From the NCBI RefSeq assembly GCF_003255815.1, contig NC_037673.1:10371006-10435005 (forward strand): a DNA stretch of 64,000 nucleotides. Direction: 5' to 3'. The notes under the pieces are model-generated. The model saw nothing but the letters and a program-made list of their open reading frames with translations. It searched no databases and was not told the origin of the DNA. The position numbers were made by a program, and so were the translations under genes. The DNA comes from Theropithecus gelada (Eukaryota; Chordata; Mammalia; Primates; Cercopithecidae). Positions 1-14,854 of this stretch are shown one piece after another. The first letter of the stretch is position 1; each line of letters begins with the position of its first letter.

Positions 1-924
<924 letters not shown>

Positions 925-936
925 AGCCCTACTAAT

Positions 937-1090
937 TTTTATTTTTATTTTTTGAGATAGGATCTTGCCATGTTGCCCAGGCTTGTATCTAACTCCTAGG
1001 CTCAAGTGATCCTCTAGCTTCAGCCTCCCTGGCCTCTTCTGGCCTCGGCCTCTCTGCTGGGATTGCAGGCATGAGCCACCTTGCCCACCC
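937..1090 (-). mobile_element. Old Alu monomer-like fragment (FLAM/FRAM type)
   Basis: A single diverged Alu-like arm directly abuts the full Alu to its left. Recognisable pieces include the antisense 'ttgcccaggct', 'aactcctaggctcaagtgatcct' and 'gggattgcaggcatgagccacc' stretches. The length fits a free monomer rather than a dimer. It could also be a badly decayed AluJ half. Confidence 0.6.
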
Positions 1091-1740
1091 TGATACTTTC
1101 AATAAATAAACTTTTCCCAAAGGAGAAGTAGGAATGTTTCAGCCTTTTCATCTAATGCATATTTATTGAGCACCCCAGAGCATGCAGTCAGTTGGAAGTT
1201 TTAGGCTTGTGAACTGGGTAACGAGGGCTGTGGCGGCTGTGGGATCCCCACACGTGCATGGGAATGTGGGCAATGAGACACCGTGGGGCCGGGGTATCAG
1301 GGAAGACCTGGCATTGGAAGGGATGGCTCATCAGGTCACCAGGTAAAAAGAGGAGGCAGAATATTCCAGGTAGAGGGACTTCTTGTGCAGAGGCCACTAG
1401 ATTAGAGGAAGGGGGCTCATGGGTGAATTACATGGAGAGCTGGCTATGTGACCATGAAGTGGACTGGGAGGGCATTGGTGGTGAGAGCTGAGGGTGAAGA
1501 GGTAAAAACCAGTTCATTGAAGAGTTGAGACCTCATGTAAAGAGCAGAGCCCATGGAAAGTTTTGGATGAGTAGTGGGGATGGTCAGAGGCCCTGTTGGT
1601 GTCACCGTGCTGCTGGTGTGGAGAACGAACGGGGGCAGAAGTGGGACCAAGGAGCCTAGTCAGGACAGGAGCTGTGGCCCCATGGGGATGTGGTAGCCCA
1701 GGTCAGGGACGGAGAAACAAGGACAGCTTTGGGACATCTT

Positions 1741-1813
1741 AAATTGTTTTTGTAGAGATGAGGTCTTGTCCTGCTGCCCATGCTGGTCTCAAACTCCCGG
1801 GCTCAAGTGATGT
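1741..1813 (-). mobile_element. Alu fragment, antisense
   Basis: A short piece matching the middle of an antisense Alu (poly-T/'tagagatgaggtcttg' through 'tcaaactcccgggctcaagtgat'). It lies inside or beside an L2-derived stretch. Confidence 0.6.
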
Positions 1814-1814
1814 C

Positions 1815-2535
1815 AGAGGTGCAGTTGGCAGAATGTGGTGATTGCTTGGGTGAGGGAGGACGTGGAGGGCTTGAGACTGAGTCCAGCCATCTGGCTTGGG
1901 TGATGGGACGACTGGTGGTATTCATCACTGAATAAGGGATGTGGGAGAGGAGGAACTTCGGAGGAAAGATGTTTTGGGTTTGATGCATTGAGTTTGTAGG
2001 ATACCCATGGTGAAATACTCAGTAAACAGACACTCAGGTAAAAAACTGAAGAAAAGAGATAGAACTGGAGAGGGTCGATATGGAAGCTTTAGAGCTGAAA
2101 CTTGGATCCACGGGAGTGTATAGGATCACCGAAGGAGAGTGTATGGGATGAGGAGGGGGTTAGCAGGCAGCTGAGGAACAGCAGCATTTCAGGAAGGAGA
2201 GAACAGGAGCTCAGAATGTTGAGAAGGTGGAAAATCAGAAGGGTAAGAATCCGCATGTCCATGGAAAGAGCGTGTTTCAGAAAGGATGAAAGAGAGGAGT
2301 GAGTGGGAAATGCTGTGGAGATGTCGAGTGTGATGAGAACTGACAAATCACCACTGAGTCTCATTGTAAGAAGGTCCCTGGGGACTGCTGGGTGCGGTTT
2401 CAACAAAGTCAGAAAGTGTTGGTAGCAAGAGTGAGAGTAGATGGGTCTGGAAGTGGACCGAAGCAGAGTTGAATAGTTCGTGGAGGGTGGTGGGAACATG
2501 AAGACAGGCCCACAGGGGTTGCTGTGAGTCACATA
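1815..2535 (-). mobile_element. L2 (LINE-2) relic with reverse-transcriptase remnants
   Basis: The minus strand keeps an open 147-codon stretch (2089-2532). It contains LDISTAF, matching the conserved LDLSAAFDTVDH region of L2 reverse transcriptase, and later FGDPIHSRGSKFQL, matching the segment just before the YADD motif. Further along the element (lower coordinates, 1803-1988) another frame reads FPPK...SVMNTTSRPITQAR, the known L2 segment after the palm. The order is correct for a 5'-to-3' element on the minus strand. Frames are broken and stops are present, so it is inactive. The diverged sequence from about 1240 to 1740 may be a further old repeat but I cannot name it. Confidence 0.75.
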
Positions 2536-2554
2536 TGCTTTTAAGATGACAGAC

Positions 2555-4620
<2,066 letters not shown>

Positions 4621-4864
4621 TAACATTTTCCCCATGGGGCCTGGGGAGGAGTCAGCCTGGAAGCACAGGAGGGCTGTTGGGCCAGGCTGAGAAGCCGGTG
4701 GGGCCCGGGTGGCGTGGGTGTCCACCTCTGTGTATCTCCCAATAAAGGCGCCTTGGCATCCATGCAGAGCGGAACCAGGGGCGTGGCGGGGCCAGGCGTC
4801 ATCTCCAGCTTTCCTCTTTTGCATACCACAGACCTGTCCATCCACTCATTTAGGAGCTCTCTGA

Positions 4865-5391
<527 letters not shown>

Positions 5392-5404
5392 TGTCTCCTC
5401 TTTT

Positions 5405-5885
5405 TTAAAATAAACTTTTGATTTGAGAATAGTTTATGCTTACAGAGAAACTGCAAACACTGTACAGGGAATGCCTGTGTGCCTCACACCAGTTCCTCTG
5501 TTGTTAAGATCTGACGTCTGTGATGCGTTGGACACAATGAATGGACCTGTGTCAATGCACCGTTATTAACTGAAGTCTATTCTTTATTCAGATTTCCTCA
5601 GCATTTCCCGGATTTCCTTTTTCTGTTGCAGGATCACATGTGGCATTTAGCACTCATGGCTCCTCAGGCTCCTCTTGGCTGTGAGCTTCTCAGACTTCTC
5701 TTGTTTTTCATGACCTTGACAGTTTTGAGGAGGACTGGTCGGGTACATTGCAGAATGTTCCTTAATTTGGACGTGTCTGATGCTTTTCTTGTGATGAGAC
5801 TGGAGTTATGAGTTTTTAGAGGAAGGCCCCTGATAAAGGGCCATTCTCAACACATGGCACCAGGAGACACACTACCAACCTGACC
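5405..5885 (+). mobile_element. L1M-family LINE-1 3' fragment
   Basis: Matches the familiar old L1 3'-region sequence in sense: 'acagagaaactgcaaacactgtacaggg', 'actgaagtctattctttattcagatttcctcag', 'ctcctcttggctgtgagc', 'gaccttgacagttttgaggagga'. It is diverged and non-coding. Confidence 0.7.
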
Positions 5886-6129
5886 CATCGCTGATAATGT
5901 TGGCCTTGGTCCCCTGGCTGAGGTCATGTTAGCAGGTTTCTCCCTGGGAGGTTCTCTCCCTCCTCCCCCGTTTCCATGTAATAGTCTTTCATGGGAAGTC
6001 ATTGCACACAGCCAGCAGGTTAAGGAGAGGGGAACACGTTCTGGCCCCTTGAGAGTGGAGTGCCTGCCTAGATTACTCAGAATTTTTCTTCTGGATTTTT
6101 CTATTCTGCTGGTCACCGTTTACACATAT

Positions 6130-6290
6130 TGTCTCCTGTAATTTTCACAAATGGGAGGTCAATATTATCCCTCATTTTACAGATGTGGAAAAGCTGACTG
6201 CCAAAAGCCACCCAGATTCTGAGTGGCAGGCCTGGCCCTTGAACCTGGCTGTTCTCAGAGCCAGCTGTCTTCAGTACTGAGCTCGTTGTC
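6130..6290 (-). mobile_element. MIR SINE relic, antisense
   Basis: Contains the antisense MIR core ('cattttacagatgtggaaaa', then 'ggcaggcctggcccttgaacctggc'). Highly diverged. Confidence 0.65.
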
Positions 6291-6500
6291 TACACTGTGT
6301 CCGAGTGATGCAATTTCATTCAAATTCACATCCTCCCTGGGTCACTTGTCACCTTCTCTTAAGCAGGGTAGGGCTCACTGGGGGAGAGGGGGTGTTCTGG
6401 GGTTCTCTAGGTGAGCCTACCCTTTAAAAGGGCTTCCCTGAGGATTTCAGGAATTGAGTCAGATTCCGTAATGTCCAAGTTGGACTGGGCTCAAACTAGA

Positions 6501-6793
6501 TTTTTTTTTTGTAGGCAGAGTCTCACACTGTCACCTAGGCTGGAGTTCAGTAGCGTGATCTCATCTCACTGCAACCTCCACCTCCCAGGTTCAAGCAATT
6601 CTCCTGCCTCGACCTCCTGAGTAGCTGGGAATATAGGCATGCACCACCATACCCAGCTAATTTTTGTATTTTTATTAGAGACAGGGTTTCAGTATGTTGC
6701 CCAGGCTGGTCTCGAAGTCCTGGCCTCAAGTGATCTGCCTGCCTCGGCCTCCCAAAGTGCTGGGATTACAGGAGTGAGCCACTGCGTCTGGCC
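6501..6793 (-). mobile_element. Alu SINE, antisense, with target-site duplication
   Basis: T-run, both antisense arms, and an end at 'ctgcgtctggcc'. The flanks repeat AAACTAGAT (just before the T-run and again at about 6797), an 8-9 bp target-site duplication that marks a clean L1-mediated insertion. Confidence 0.95.
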
Positions 6794-8370
6794 TTAAACT
6801 AGATTTCAATATGGCGTGTGTTTGGGTTCCCTTGTGCAAGGAAGGCTGTGTGTCTCATATATATAAAGAAAAGGAAAGCTCCATTTGGTTACTCATCATT
6901 GTTTTTAGAGAATAAAGGTTGATACTTATACATTCTTAGAAGTATTGGGTCCACCTTTGATTTCCATTGAATGGGGTCATCTGTGTGATGAGAGGTATTA
7001 TTCTGCCATCCTGGGAAAACCCGTGGGAAGCAGGGCGTGATTTCTTGGATCATCAAAAGCTCAGGCCTATAGTCAGAACGAGCTGGCTGCATGTTGGTTT
7101 TTCTGAACGCAACATAATATGCAGAACAGATCTGTATAATGGGCGGTTTGCTTTGTGGACTTTCAATTTTTCGTGTTTCCACCTATTCAAAGCGCTTAGG
7201 ATGTATCAGTGCAAAGGAACATCCTGCTGAAGATTGTGACGGACACGCTATTTCACAGTTTAAAGAAATGGCTCCAAATGAATTGCAATTCGTTTTACTA
7301 TGACCCTGGCTAAATCTAACTGACAGGTGCCGCCAAGCATTTAACTGGACCATAAACCAAACTGAGATCAAAGGATTCCCCCAGCTTCCCGCACCACTGC
7401 CCAGTTTAGAGTAATTCAGCAGCTCTGGGTACCTGACAGCTGGCCTTATCCCCTCCCCACACATAGTAAAGGACGAGGGAGGGCAATGTGGTGTAAATGA
7501 GTCAAAAAAGCACCAGCGACTGGCTGTGAGTCACGCAGCGAGGGGATCGTACCCTTTGTTTCCTGCTTGTAACTCGAACACTGTTACACTCATCAGGGCT
7601 TCTTTTTCAAAAAGATACAAGGTTCCCCTTTTCACATTTGTGGTGAAATGTGAAAAGGAGATGGGCTGAGGTCAATGGCGAGCTTGCTCCTCAGGAGAGT
7701 TCACTCCTGATTTTGGTTGCCCGTTCCTTCTTCACTTGGATTGATGGAGAGCAAACCCACAGGATTTCATACTGGTGGGGCAGCAGCCCAGAGTGGCCCT
7801 CCAAGAGGGAAACTGGGTTCCAGCCCCGGCAGTACTATCCCTCAGGGTGTGACTGGGGAGACAGAAGCCACTTGATATATCGGAGGGTTTCATATTGGAT
7901 TTACTGAACTGAAGGGGCTGGGGGAGCAGAGATCAAGGGCACCCAGCCCTGCCTGCTGGAATCTCAGCCGCAGTGGGGAATGCTGGAAGCTCCGCAGCCT
8001 CATGCTCACTTAGTATTCTGTCTGCAGAGGTGGACTGGGCTGGGGAGGCACCTCAGGTCTCATGCCTGCCGAACCCCAGAGTAATGTCCTTGCCACCTCT
8101 CTCCCATCCCAAATCTCAGGCAGTGCCACCCATTGGAAGTTTCTGTGCAAACCAGATGCCTGTGGGGAGTCTGGGCCCTGAGCCCGGCTTCTCCATGATT
8201 CAGGGGTTCCTGGGGAGAGGTGATACCAAGTTAAGAAGAGAGTGCATAGAAATGTCCATGAGGGCGCTGCAGCTACGACAGTGGAGGCTGAAAGGAACAC
8301 GCTGGAGTTGGAACGAATATGTGGGGATTTCTGAACACTGCATCCCCGGTGCATCAGGATGGGGCACTGT
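6794..8370. other. ANKRD33B intron, unique-looking sequence
   Basis: About 1.6 kb between Alus with no repeat family I recognise and no exon supported by splice sites plus a known protein. 7640-7655 has a short near-palindrome around 'ttcacatttgtggtgaaatgtgaa'. I see nothing else to annotate. Confidence 0.4.
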
Positions 8371-8670
8371 GGCTAGGCACAGTGGCTCACGCCTGGAATC
8401 CCAGCACTTTGGGAGGCTAAGGCAGGTGAATTGCTTGAATGCAGGAGTTTGAGACCAGCCTCGGCAACGTTAGGAGATCCCATCTCTACAAAAAAAAAAT
8501 TTTTTTAATTAGCTGGGCATGATGGTGCTCGCCCGTGAGCTCAGTTACTTGGGAGGCTGAGGAGGGAGCATCTCTTGAGCCCAGTAGGTCCAGACTACAG
8601 TGAGCTATGATCGTGCTTCTGCACTCCAGTCTGAGTGACAGAGACTCCATCTCTTAAATAAACAAAAAAG
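8371..8670 (+). mobile_element. Alu SINE (AluJ-like), sense
   Basis: Sense Alu with head 'ggctaggcacagtggctcacgcc', a mid A-rich linker, right arm and a degenerate A-tail. The many diagnostic differences suggest an old J-class copy. Confidence 0.93.
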
Positions 8671-8873
8671 ATGGGAACTGGGTACCCAGCACCTCCCCGG
8701 GGGTTCAGGAGGAGAGACTCGGGCAGACTGCTCATGTTCCCAAGGGGTTCAGACCTCATCAGCAGGGGCCTGGATGGAGGTGGCAGCTAAGGGGAGGGTG
8801 CGGCGGAGGGAGGGAGGAAGCTCTTTCCACCAGCTGTGGTTGGTCATGAAGGAATGAGGTCTGAGTTTGGGGA

Positions 8874-9095
8874 CAGTGGTTCTCACCTGCGGTGTTCTTG
8901 CCCCACTGATGGTGATTTGGCAGTGTCTGGACACAGTTTTGGTTGTCACAACCTGTGCGGGAGTGGGGGTGGTTGCTACTGGCATCTATTGGGGTAGAGA
9001 CCAGGGATCTGCCCAGCATCCTGCAGTGCGCAGGGCAGTCCCCACAACTGAGAGTCATGTGGCCCCCCGTGCCGACTGTGCCAAGGCTGGGACTG
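8874..9095 (+). mobile_element. MER5A hAT-Charlie MITE
   Basis: Recognised by the ordered motifs 'cagtggttctcacc', 'ggcagtgtctggacacagttttggttgtcacaac', 'gctactggcatctattgggtagag' and 'cagcatcctgcagtgcgcagg'. This is a non-autonomous DNA transposon relic. Confidence 0.8.
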
Positions 9096-9449
9096 ACCCT
9101 GCTCCAGGGCACTGAAGTGGGGGAGGTATATGCACACAAGGACCTATGGGCTAGCTGGCATCAGGCGGCATGGACAGTTGACCTGAGAGGATGCTCTCCC
9201 ACTCCATTTTGGTTTTCCTTGGGTGAATTCTGGAAACAGCACTGTTGCTGTGATGGTCTCCTTATTCACCATGAACTGAGAGCACCATGGGCGTGCCTGG
9301 GAATGAGCAGAAAGTTAGATCCTTTTTGGAGGTGCAAGGTGAGAAAGGGGAGAAATCTGTGTTCTCTAAGAAATCTCCTTACCTGCTTTGCTTTATAGCT
9401 GAGGGCCTTGCCTGCGACACTCTGTGGGATGTGTGTGGGGGTAGGTAGG

Positions 9450-9527
9450 TGGAGAGAGAGAGAGAGAGAGAGAGGCGGCGGGGGGGGGGGGGGGGGGGGG
9501 GGCGGATACGTGTGGAGAGAGAGAGAC
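9450..9527. repeat. (GA)n tract followed by a 23-G homopolymer
   Basis: A GA dinucleotide run (about 9452-9474) is followed by GGCGGCG and then an unbroken run of 23 G (9480-9502), then a second short GA run. The G tract can in principle form G-quadruplexes and is likely length-unstable. It lies about 550 bp upstream of the ANKRD33B exon. Confidence 0.95.
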
Positions 9528-10046
9528 TGCCGCTTCTGGGTGGGAACAGAGGGTGCCAGCGTGAATTGGCACTGTCCTATTGCTGTCATGATGACTTTTT
9601 CCTCCCTGCAGCTCCGGAGCACTTGGAAGTGGTTCTGAAGCTCATTTGCAGCTTTGCATCTGTTTGCACGGGCGTCTGCTGCTGGGAGTTGAGGCTTCCT
9701 GCCCGCATTGGCTGTCTGAGGCTGAGCTCCCTACCTACCCGCAGAGTCCCTGCCCCCCACGTCCACTCCCAACAGTGTGATGGGACAGCTCCTCCCGCAA
9801 GTGCTTTGTGGAAAGAGACCCGCAAGAACCCAAAACAGCAGTGCTGCAGCCAGGGCGGTGCCCTCTGCTTTCCTCTGTTTCCTGGGCTCCGGGAGAATTC
9901 TATCTTGGGTCCGAGAAAAACTCACACAGCAGACTGGCTGGCCCAGGGCTGACTCGGTGTTTCTTTCTCCCTCTAGGAAGGCCTGGCTGGAATCAGCACA
10001 TTTTGTGGAAGTGGGAACCAATACACGTGTACACTTCTCTTTACAG
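9528..10046 (+). other. ANKRD33B intron end with 3' splice site
   Basis: Unique intronic sequence running into the acceptor. The last bases read ACACTTCTCTTTACAG, a short pyrimidine tract with AG at 10045-10046 directly before the coding exon. Confidence 0.7.
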
Positions 10047-10187
10047 GGCACGCTATCATCACTAACTACTTGTTGAACTATTTTCCCGGTCTTGACCTTG
10101 AAAGGAGAAACGCGTTCGGGTTCACCGCCCTGATGAAAGCCGCCATGCAGGGTCGAACGGACTGCATCCGAGCCCTGATGCTAGCAG
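10047..10187 (+). CDS. ANKRD33B: ANKRD33B internal coding exon (ankyrin repeats)
   Basis: A 141-nt internal exon of ankyrin repeat domain-containing protein 33B. It starts after a TTTACAG acceptor and stops at a CAG|GTATGT donor (GT at 10188-10189). It opens with the last two bases of a split codon and closes with the first base of a glycine codon completed at 20278, giving [12 protein letters not shown] across the junction. The 46 whole codons read [20 protein letters not shown] and onward, including a canonical ankyrin core, [24 protein letters not shown] (consensus G-TALH-AA--G---CV--LL-AGAD). Ankyrin repeats mediate protein binding. The paralog ANKRD33 (PANKY) is a photoreceptor nuclear cofactor; the role of 33B is little known. 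The exon is symmetric, 47x3 nt, so skipping it would keep frame. Earlier exons encoding the N-terminus and first repeats are not visible in the window. Confidence 0.95.
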
Positions 10188-10602
10188 GTATGTCCACCTG
10201 TCCCGTGCAACTTCCGGGGGCCCCGGGACACCAGAGTTGCTCCTTTAAGGAATATGTTTTGAGATTAATCACTCCCATAGAAACAACGCCTAGTTGCTGC
10301 AATTATCTGAGTTTTTAAAAAAGCCAACAACAAATGCTTTCAGGATCACGGGGAGAAGCCATGCATTTGTTCCCTTCAGACGCCCCGTCCTGCTCCCTGC
10401 TGAGCTTTGCAGTGGGTGGCATCTTCCCTCACCTTCTGTTTTCCTCCTGCTCACCCATTCTACACCCCCAGCCCTGTCCATATCTGTTCTTCCTCAGAAA
10501 GGGGTGATCTCTTGGCTGTAAATGGCAAGACTGTGCTGTTGAAGGTGGGTGTAGGGATGGTGGGAACAGCCCAGGCCATCCTAGGTCCCTGCTTGCTGGT
10601 GG
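10188..10602 (+). other. Start of ANKRD33B last intron
   Basis: The 5' splice site is GTATGT at 10188. The following 400 bp are unique-looking intron leading to the minisatellite. Nothing else is recognised. Confidence 0.6.
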
Positions 10603-11150
10603 GTGGCATTGCATAGTAATGTTACGAGGCGATGTGGAGTTGCATGGTAATGTTAGGAGGTGAGGCGGAGTTGCCTGGTAACATTGGGAGGTGATGTGGA
10701 GTTGCATGGTAACATTAGGAGGTGATGTGGAGTTGCATGGTAATGTTAGGAGGTGACGTGGAGTTGCATGGTGACGTTAGGAGGTGACGTGGAGTTGCAT
10801 GGTAACGTTAGGAGGTGATGTGGAGTTGCATGGTAGCGTTAGGAGGTGATGTGGAGTTGCATGGTAGCGTTAGGAGGTGACGTGGAGTTGCATGGTGACA
10901 TTAGGAGGTGATGCGGAGTTGCATATTAATGTTGGGATGTGATATGGAGTTGCATGATAACGTTGGAAGGTGACATGGAGTTGCATGGTGATGTTAGGAG
11001 GCAACATGGAGTTGCATGGTGACGTTAGGAGGTGATGTGGAGTCGCGTGGTGACGTTAGCAGGTGACGTGGAGTCGCGTGGTGACGTTAGCAGGTGACTG
11101 CGGAGTTGCGTGGTAATGTTAGTAGGCAATGTGGTATTGCATGGTGATGT
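10603..11150 (+). repeat. 31-bp-unit minisatellite (about 17 copies)
   Basis: Head-to-tail copies of a 31-bp unit with consensus close to GGAGTTGCATGGTAACGTTA plus GGAGGTGATGT. Central units are regular (spacing 31 bp) and differ mainly at the CG/TG/CA positions of 'aacgtt' and 'gacgt', as expected from CpG decay. Edges are more degenerate. The array lies about 415 bp downstream of the ANKRD33B exon donor. Probably a polymorphic VNTR. Confidence 0.95.
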
Positions 11151-11239
11151 ATGTGGCAATTTCTGTTTTCTTTGACGTGTCATAGAGTGGAAAATTCTCA
11201 GGCTATCAAACTGAATCAACCTCCCTTTGTCTTTCGCGC

Positions 11240-11520
11240 CATCTTGGAGAAAGCACTTTCCTGTTCCATCTGTGAAATGGGAGTAATGACCTTTCTCCCT
11301 CACCTCCCTGAGGCTAAAATATGACAACACTTTATATACTGCTAAAGGCTATCCAGCTGCAATGAGCTACTAAGCTAAATGCTACACAACTAATAGCTTT
11401 AATTCTTTTCTTCACTCTGAAATAGAATCAATGATCATCCTTCGTGCAACCTCTTCGGGTTATTTTGAGAATTAAATGAGAAAATATGTGTCAAGCACAT
11501 GTCGTGTTAGATTCAGTTAG
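11240..11520 (+). mobile_element. MIR-like relic, sense
   Basis: 'ttccatctgtgaaatgggagtaatgacc' and further on 'tgagaattaaatgagaaaatatgtgtcaagcac' match the core and 3' portion of MIR in order, with diverged sequence between them. Confidence 0.55.
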
Positions 11521-11664
11521 CAGCTGAAGTCTCGGTGAATGTGCGATGCTGCTTTCACCGTTACTTAATTCTGTTATTTTAATTTCTCTTTATTTTTGTT
11601 CTTGGCACTGGGTTCAGCCAGTCCTGCTTGGCACTGCAAGTTCCTGAAGAAGTGGATTTCCTCT

Positions 11665-12008
11665 CTGTTCTTACTTGTTCTGCTGCTGTAACAAAATACC
11701 TCACCTGGGTAATTTACAAACTGTAGAAATGTATTGCTCACAGCTGGGGAGGCTGAGAAGCCCAAGATCAAGGTGCCGGCAGGGCCGATGGCTGCTGATG
11801 CCCATTCCTTCTTGCTGTCTCCTCTCATGGCAGAGCGGACGCCGAGGCATCCTCAAAACCTCTTTCATAAGGCACTAGTTTGATTCAGGAGGGCACAGCC
11901 TTCGTAATCTAATCACCTCCTCAAGGCCTCACCTCTTAATGCCATCCCAGGGAGTCTGAAGTTCCAGCATAGGAATTTTGGAGGGTCGTCAACATTCAGA
12001 CCACAGCA
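11665..12008 (-). mobile_element. MaLR LTR (MST/MLT1 group), antisense
   Basis: Reads as an antisense MaLR LTR: 'gctgctgtaacaaaatacc', 'gaaatgtattgctcacagctggggaggctg', 'aatctaatcacctcctcaaggcctcacctcttaatgccatc', ending 'aacattcagaccacagca'. Non-coding relic of an old endogenous retrovirus-like element; no internal region is present. Confidence 0.75.
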
Positions 12009-12154
12009 CCACCCCTGTCTTGGTTATCCTGAGGGTGGCATCAGAGTTATCCCAGGCATCGGTGCTTCCAGTAATGTCACTTTTCTGTTCCAGGACCCCT
12101 GCTGGGCTCCCACATTTAGTTGTCTTCTTAGTTGTCCCCAGTCTTTTTCTTCTT

Positions 12155-12202
12155 TTTTTGTCTTTTTTTTTTGAGACAGTCTCACTTTGTCGCTGTCCCT
12201 AG
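12155..12202 (-). mobile_element. Short antisense Alu 3'-end fragment
   Basis: A poly-T run followed by 'tttgagacagtctcactttgtcgctgtc', the antisense 3' end of an Alu, broken off after about 25 bp of body and followed by a TTC-rich tract. A second, near-complete Alu follows. Confidence 0.7.
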
Positions 12203-12564
<362 letters not shown>

Positions 12565-13540
12565 CTAGTCTCTTCTTGGGTCTGTGAAGTTTCTGTCATA
12601 ACCTGTTGCCCGTGACGGGACAGTCTTGATTCCAGCCAGTGTGCAGCGCTGCCTCGTCTGAGCCTATCTGTTGTTTTTCTCGAGCTCAGTCTGGAGTTAC
12701 AGGATTCACAACTGCTTCAGATTTATCTTTCCTTCTGCTTTAACCTTAGGGGATTCGTTAGTCCTAGGGGATGCTATAAGAAAAATAAGTTCAGTGAATA
12801 AGAATAGAGGCTTCAAAGATGAAAACTTTCTTGGAAATAAAGAAAAAAAAATCATAATTAAAAGTGAGTCCCATCGATTGTATTTTTGATTCAGAGATGA
12901 TAGTTTCATTTAAAAAAAAAAATCAACGAGATATCAGTTTCAACAGAGTTTTGGCCCTGTCTGCCCTTATCAATGAGAAATGGTTCCTTCTAATTAAATG
13001 GTGATTATGTGGTGCTTTTGTGTTTGGCGGGAGCTTCAGATGCTTTTGCTATTTCTGGATCTAGTTATAATTGAGTGTAGATCTTTGGTAATTTACTTTT
13101 TCAACTGAACATTTATGATGTTAGTCACATCAGTGCACTTTCCGACTGAATTAATTTGAACTGCAAACCTTTTGTAGGTCAGTTGCCCTCTCCTCATTTG
13201 GTTCAACTGCTGGGCTTTCTTACCTGGGTCTCCTGGGGGTTTCAGGCATGTGTGACAGCATTTAGAGGATTCCAGAAACACCTTGCACATCTCTTGGAAC
13301 GATGAGCCTGCGGGCAGTGGGTTTGCTGCTGACATTGCTTTTCCCCCATCAGTTATTTGGATACAAATTTGGCATTAGATTTTATACTCTCCCTCCCCTG
13401 TTCCCCACTTTGCAAGCCCATCCCCCATCACAGTCTAGAACAATCCACAGATTATTGTCTGTGGGATCCTGTAGTGAGTCTGTCCCTGTCCTGTACAAGG
13501 TACAGAGCAAGGAGCTGAACAGAAATAACGCAGGAGCCAG
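12565..13540. other. Intronic sequence without recognised element
   Basis: About 1 kb, partly AT-rich (12780-12950), between an Alu and a MIR. No exon or repeat family is recognised. Confidence 0.35.
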
Positions 13541-13544
13541 GACC

Positions 13545-13790
13545 CAGTTTCAAATTCGTCTTCTCCACTTCCCATCTCTACACCTGCAGCCTGTCACTCA
13601 CCTCTCTAGGACTCAGTTTCCTCTTCTATAAAATGAGGCTAATGATAGCACCCACTGCAGGAAGGCGGGATGCGGATTGAGCAAGTTCACGTGGGAGCAG
13701 CCCCCAGGTGCCTGCCGGGCTTGGAGAAGCCTTCTGGATATGTTGGTTGTGATTATTGTTATTGTTATTATTATCATTATTGGTGAGTTT
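13545..13790 (+). mobile_element. MIR SINE relic with ATT-rich tail
   Basis: 'gactcagtttcctcttctataaaatgaggctaatgatagcaccc' is a near-textbook MIR core, preceded by diverged 5' sequence. A short (ATT)n-like stretch (about 13750-13785) follows the 3' end. Confidence 0.75.
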
Positions 13791-13898
13791 GTGTGTTCAA
13801 TAGTTATCTGTTAAGTGAATGAAAAAATATGGTTTGTTTTTCCCTTTGAAAAATATCTTGTGAATGAGATACTTAAACTTTCTTAGTGAGGGTAGTAA

Positions 13899-14221
<323 letters not shown>

Positions 14222-14225
14222 GAGG

Positions 14226-14444
14226 GGTTTCTTAATTTCAGCACTGCTGACATGCAGAGCCAGATAATTCTGTGTTGTGGGGGCTGTCTTTCAAATTGTA
14301 GGATTTTTAGTGGCATCCCTGGCCTCTACCCACAAGACGACTGTAGCACCTCCCCAGTTGTGACTACCAAAAATGTCTCTAGATGTTGCTAACAGTCTCC
14401 CAGTTTGGGGGAAAAATTGCTTCCCGTTGAGAACCACTGATGTA
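14226..14444 (-). mobile_element. MER5A hAT MITE, antisense
   Basis: Reverse of MER5A: 'tttttagtggcatccctggcctctaccca', 'gactaccaaaaatgtctctagatgttgc' and the end 'gttgagaaccactgatg'. Confidence 0.8.
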
Positions 14445-14553
14445 AATAATTTAAATGGGAAAGGATATACAAAGTGGGAAGAGACATTTTCCCCTCTGTG
14501 TACTCTTCCTCTCTTGTTCTGTATTCCTCCCTCAAATAAAAGTGTGACATCTT

Positions 14554-14854
14554 GGCCGGGCACCGTGGCTAACGTCTGTAATCTCAGCACTATGGGAGAC
14601 TAAGGTGGGTGGATCACCTGAGGACAGAAGTTCGAGACCAGCCTGGCCAACATGGTGAAATCCCGCCTCTACTAAAGTAAAATACAAACAAAATTTAACC
14701 GGGTGTGGTAGCACACGCCCGTAATCCCGGCTACTCAGGAGGCTGAGGCAAGAGAGTTGCTTGAACCTAGGAGGTGGAGGTTGCAGTGAGCCGATATCGT
14801 GCCACTGCACTCCAGCCTGGGCAGCGGATGAAACTCTGTCTCAAAAAAAAAAAA
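14554..14854 (+). mobile_element. Alu SINE, sense
   Basis: Sense head 'ggccgggcaccgtggctaacg', both arms, and an A-tail of about 12. Confidence 0.95.

Noticed and set aside
2089..2532. 147-codon minus frame as a possible gene
   Set aside because: It matches the order of L2 reverse-transcriptase motifs and is part of a broken LINE-2 relic.
9266..9622. Poly-proline/serine-leucine frame over the G and GA tracts
   Set aside because: Pure translation of simple repeats.
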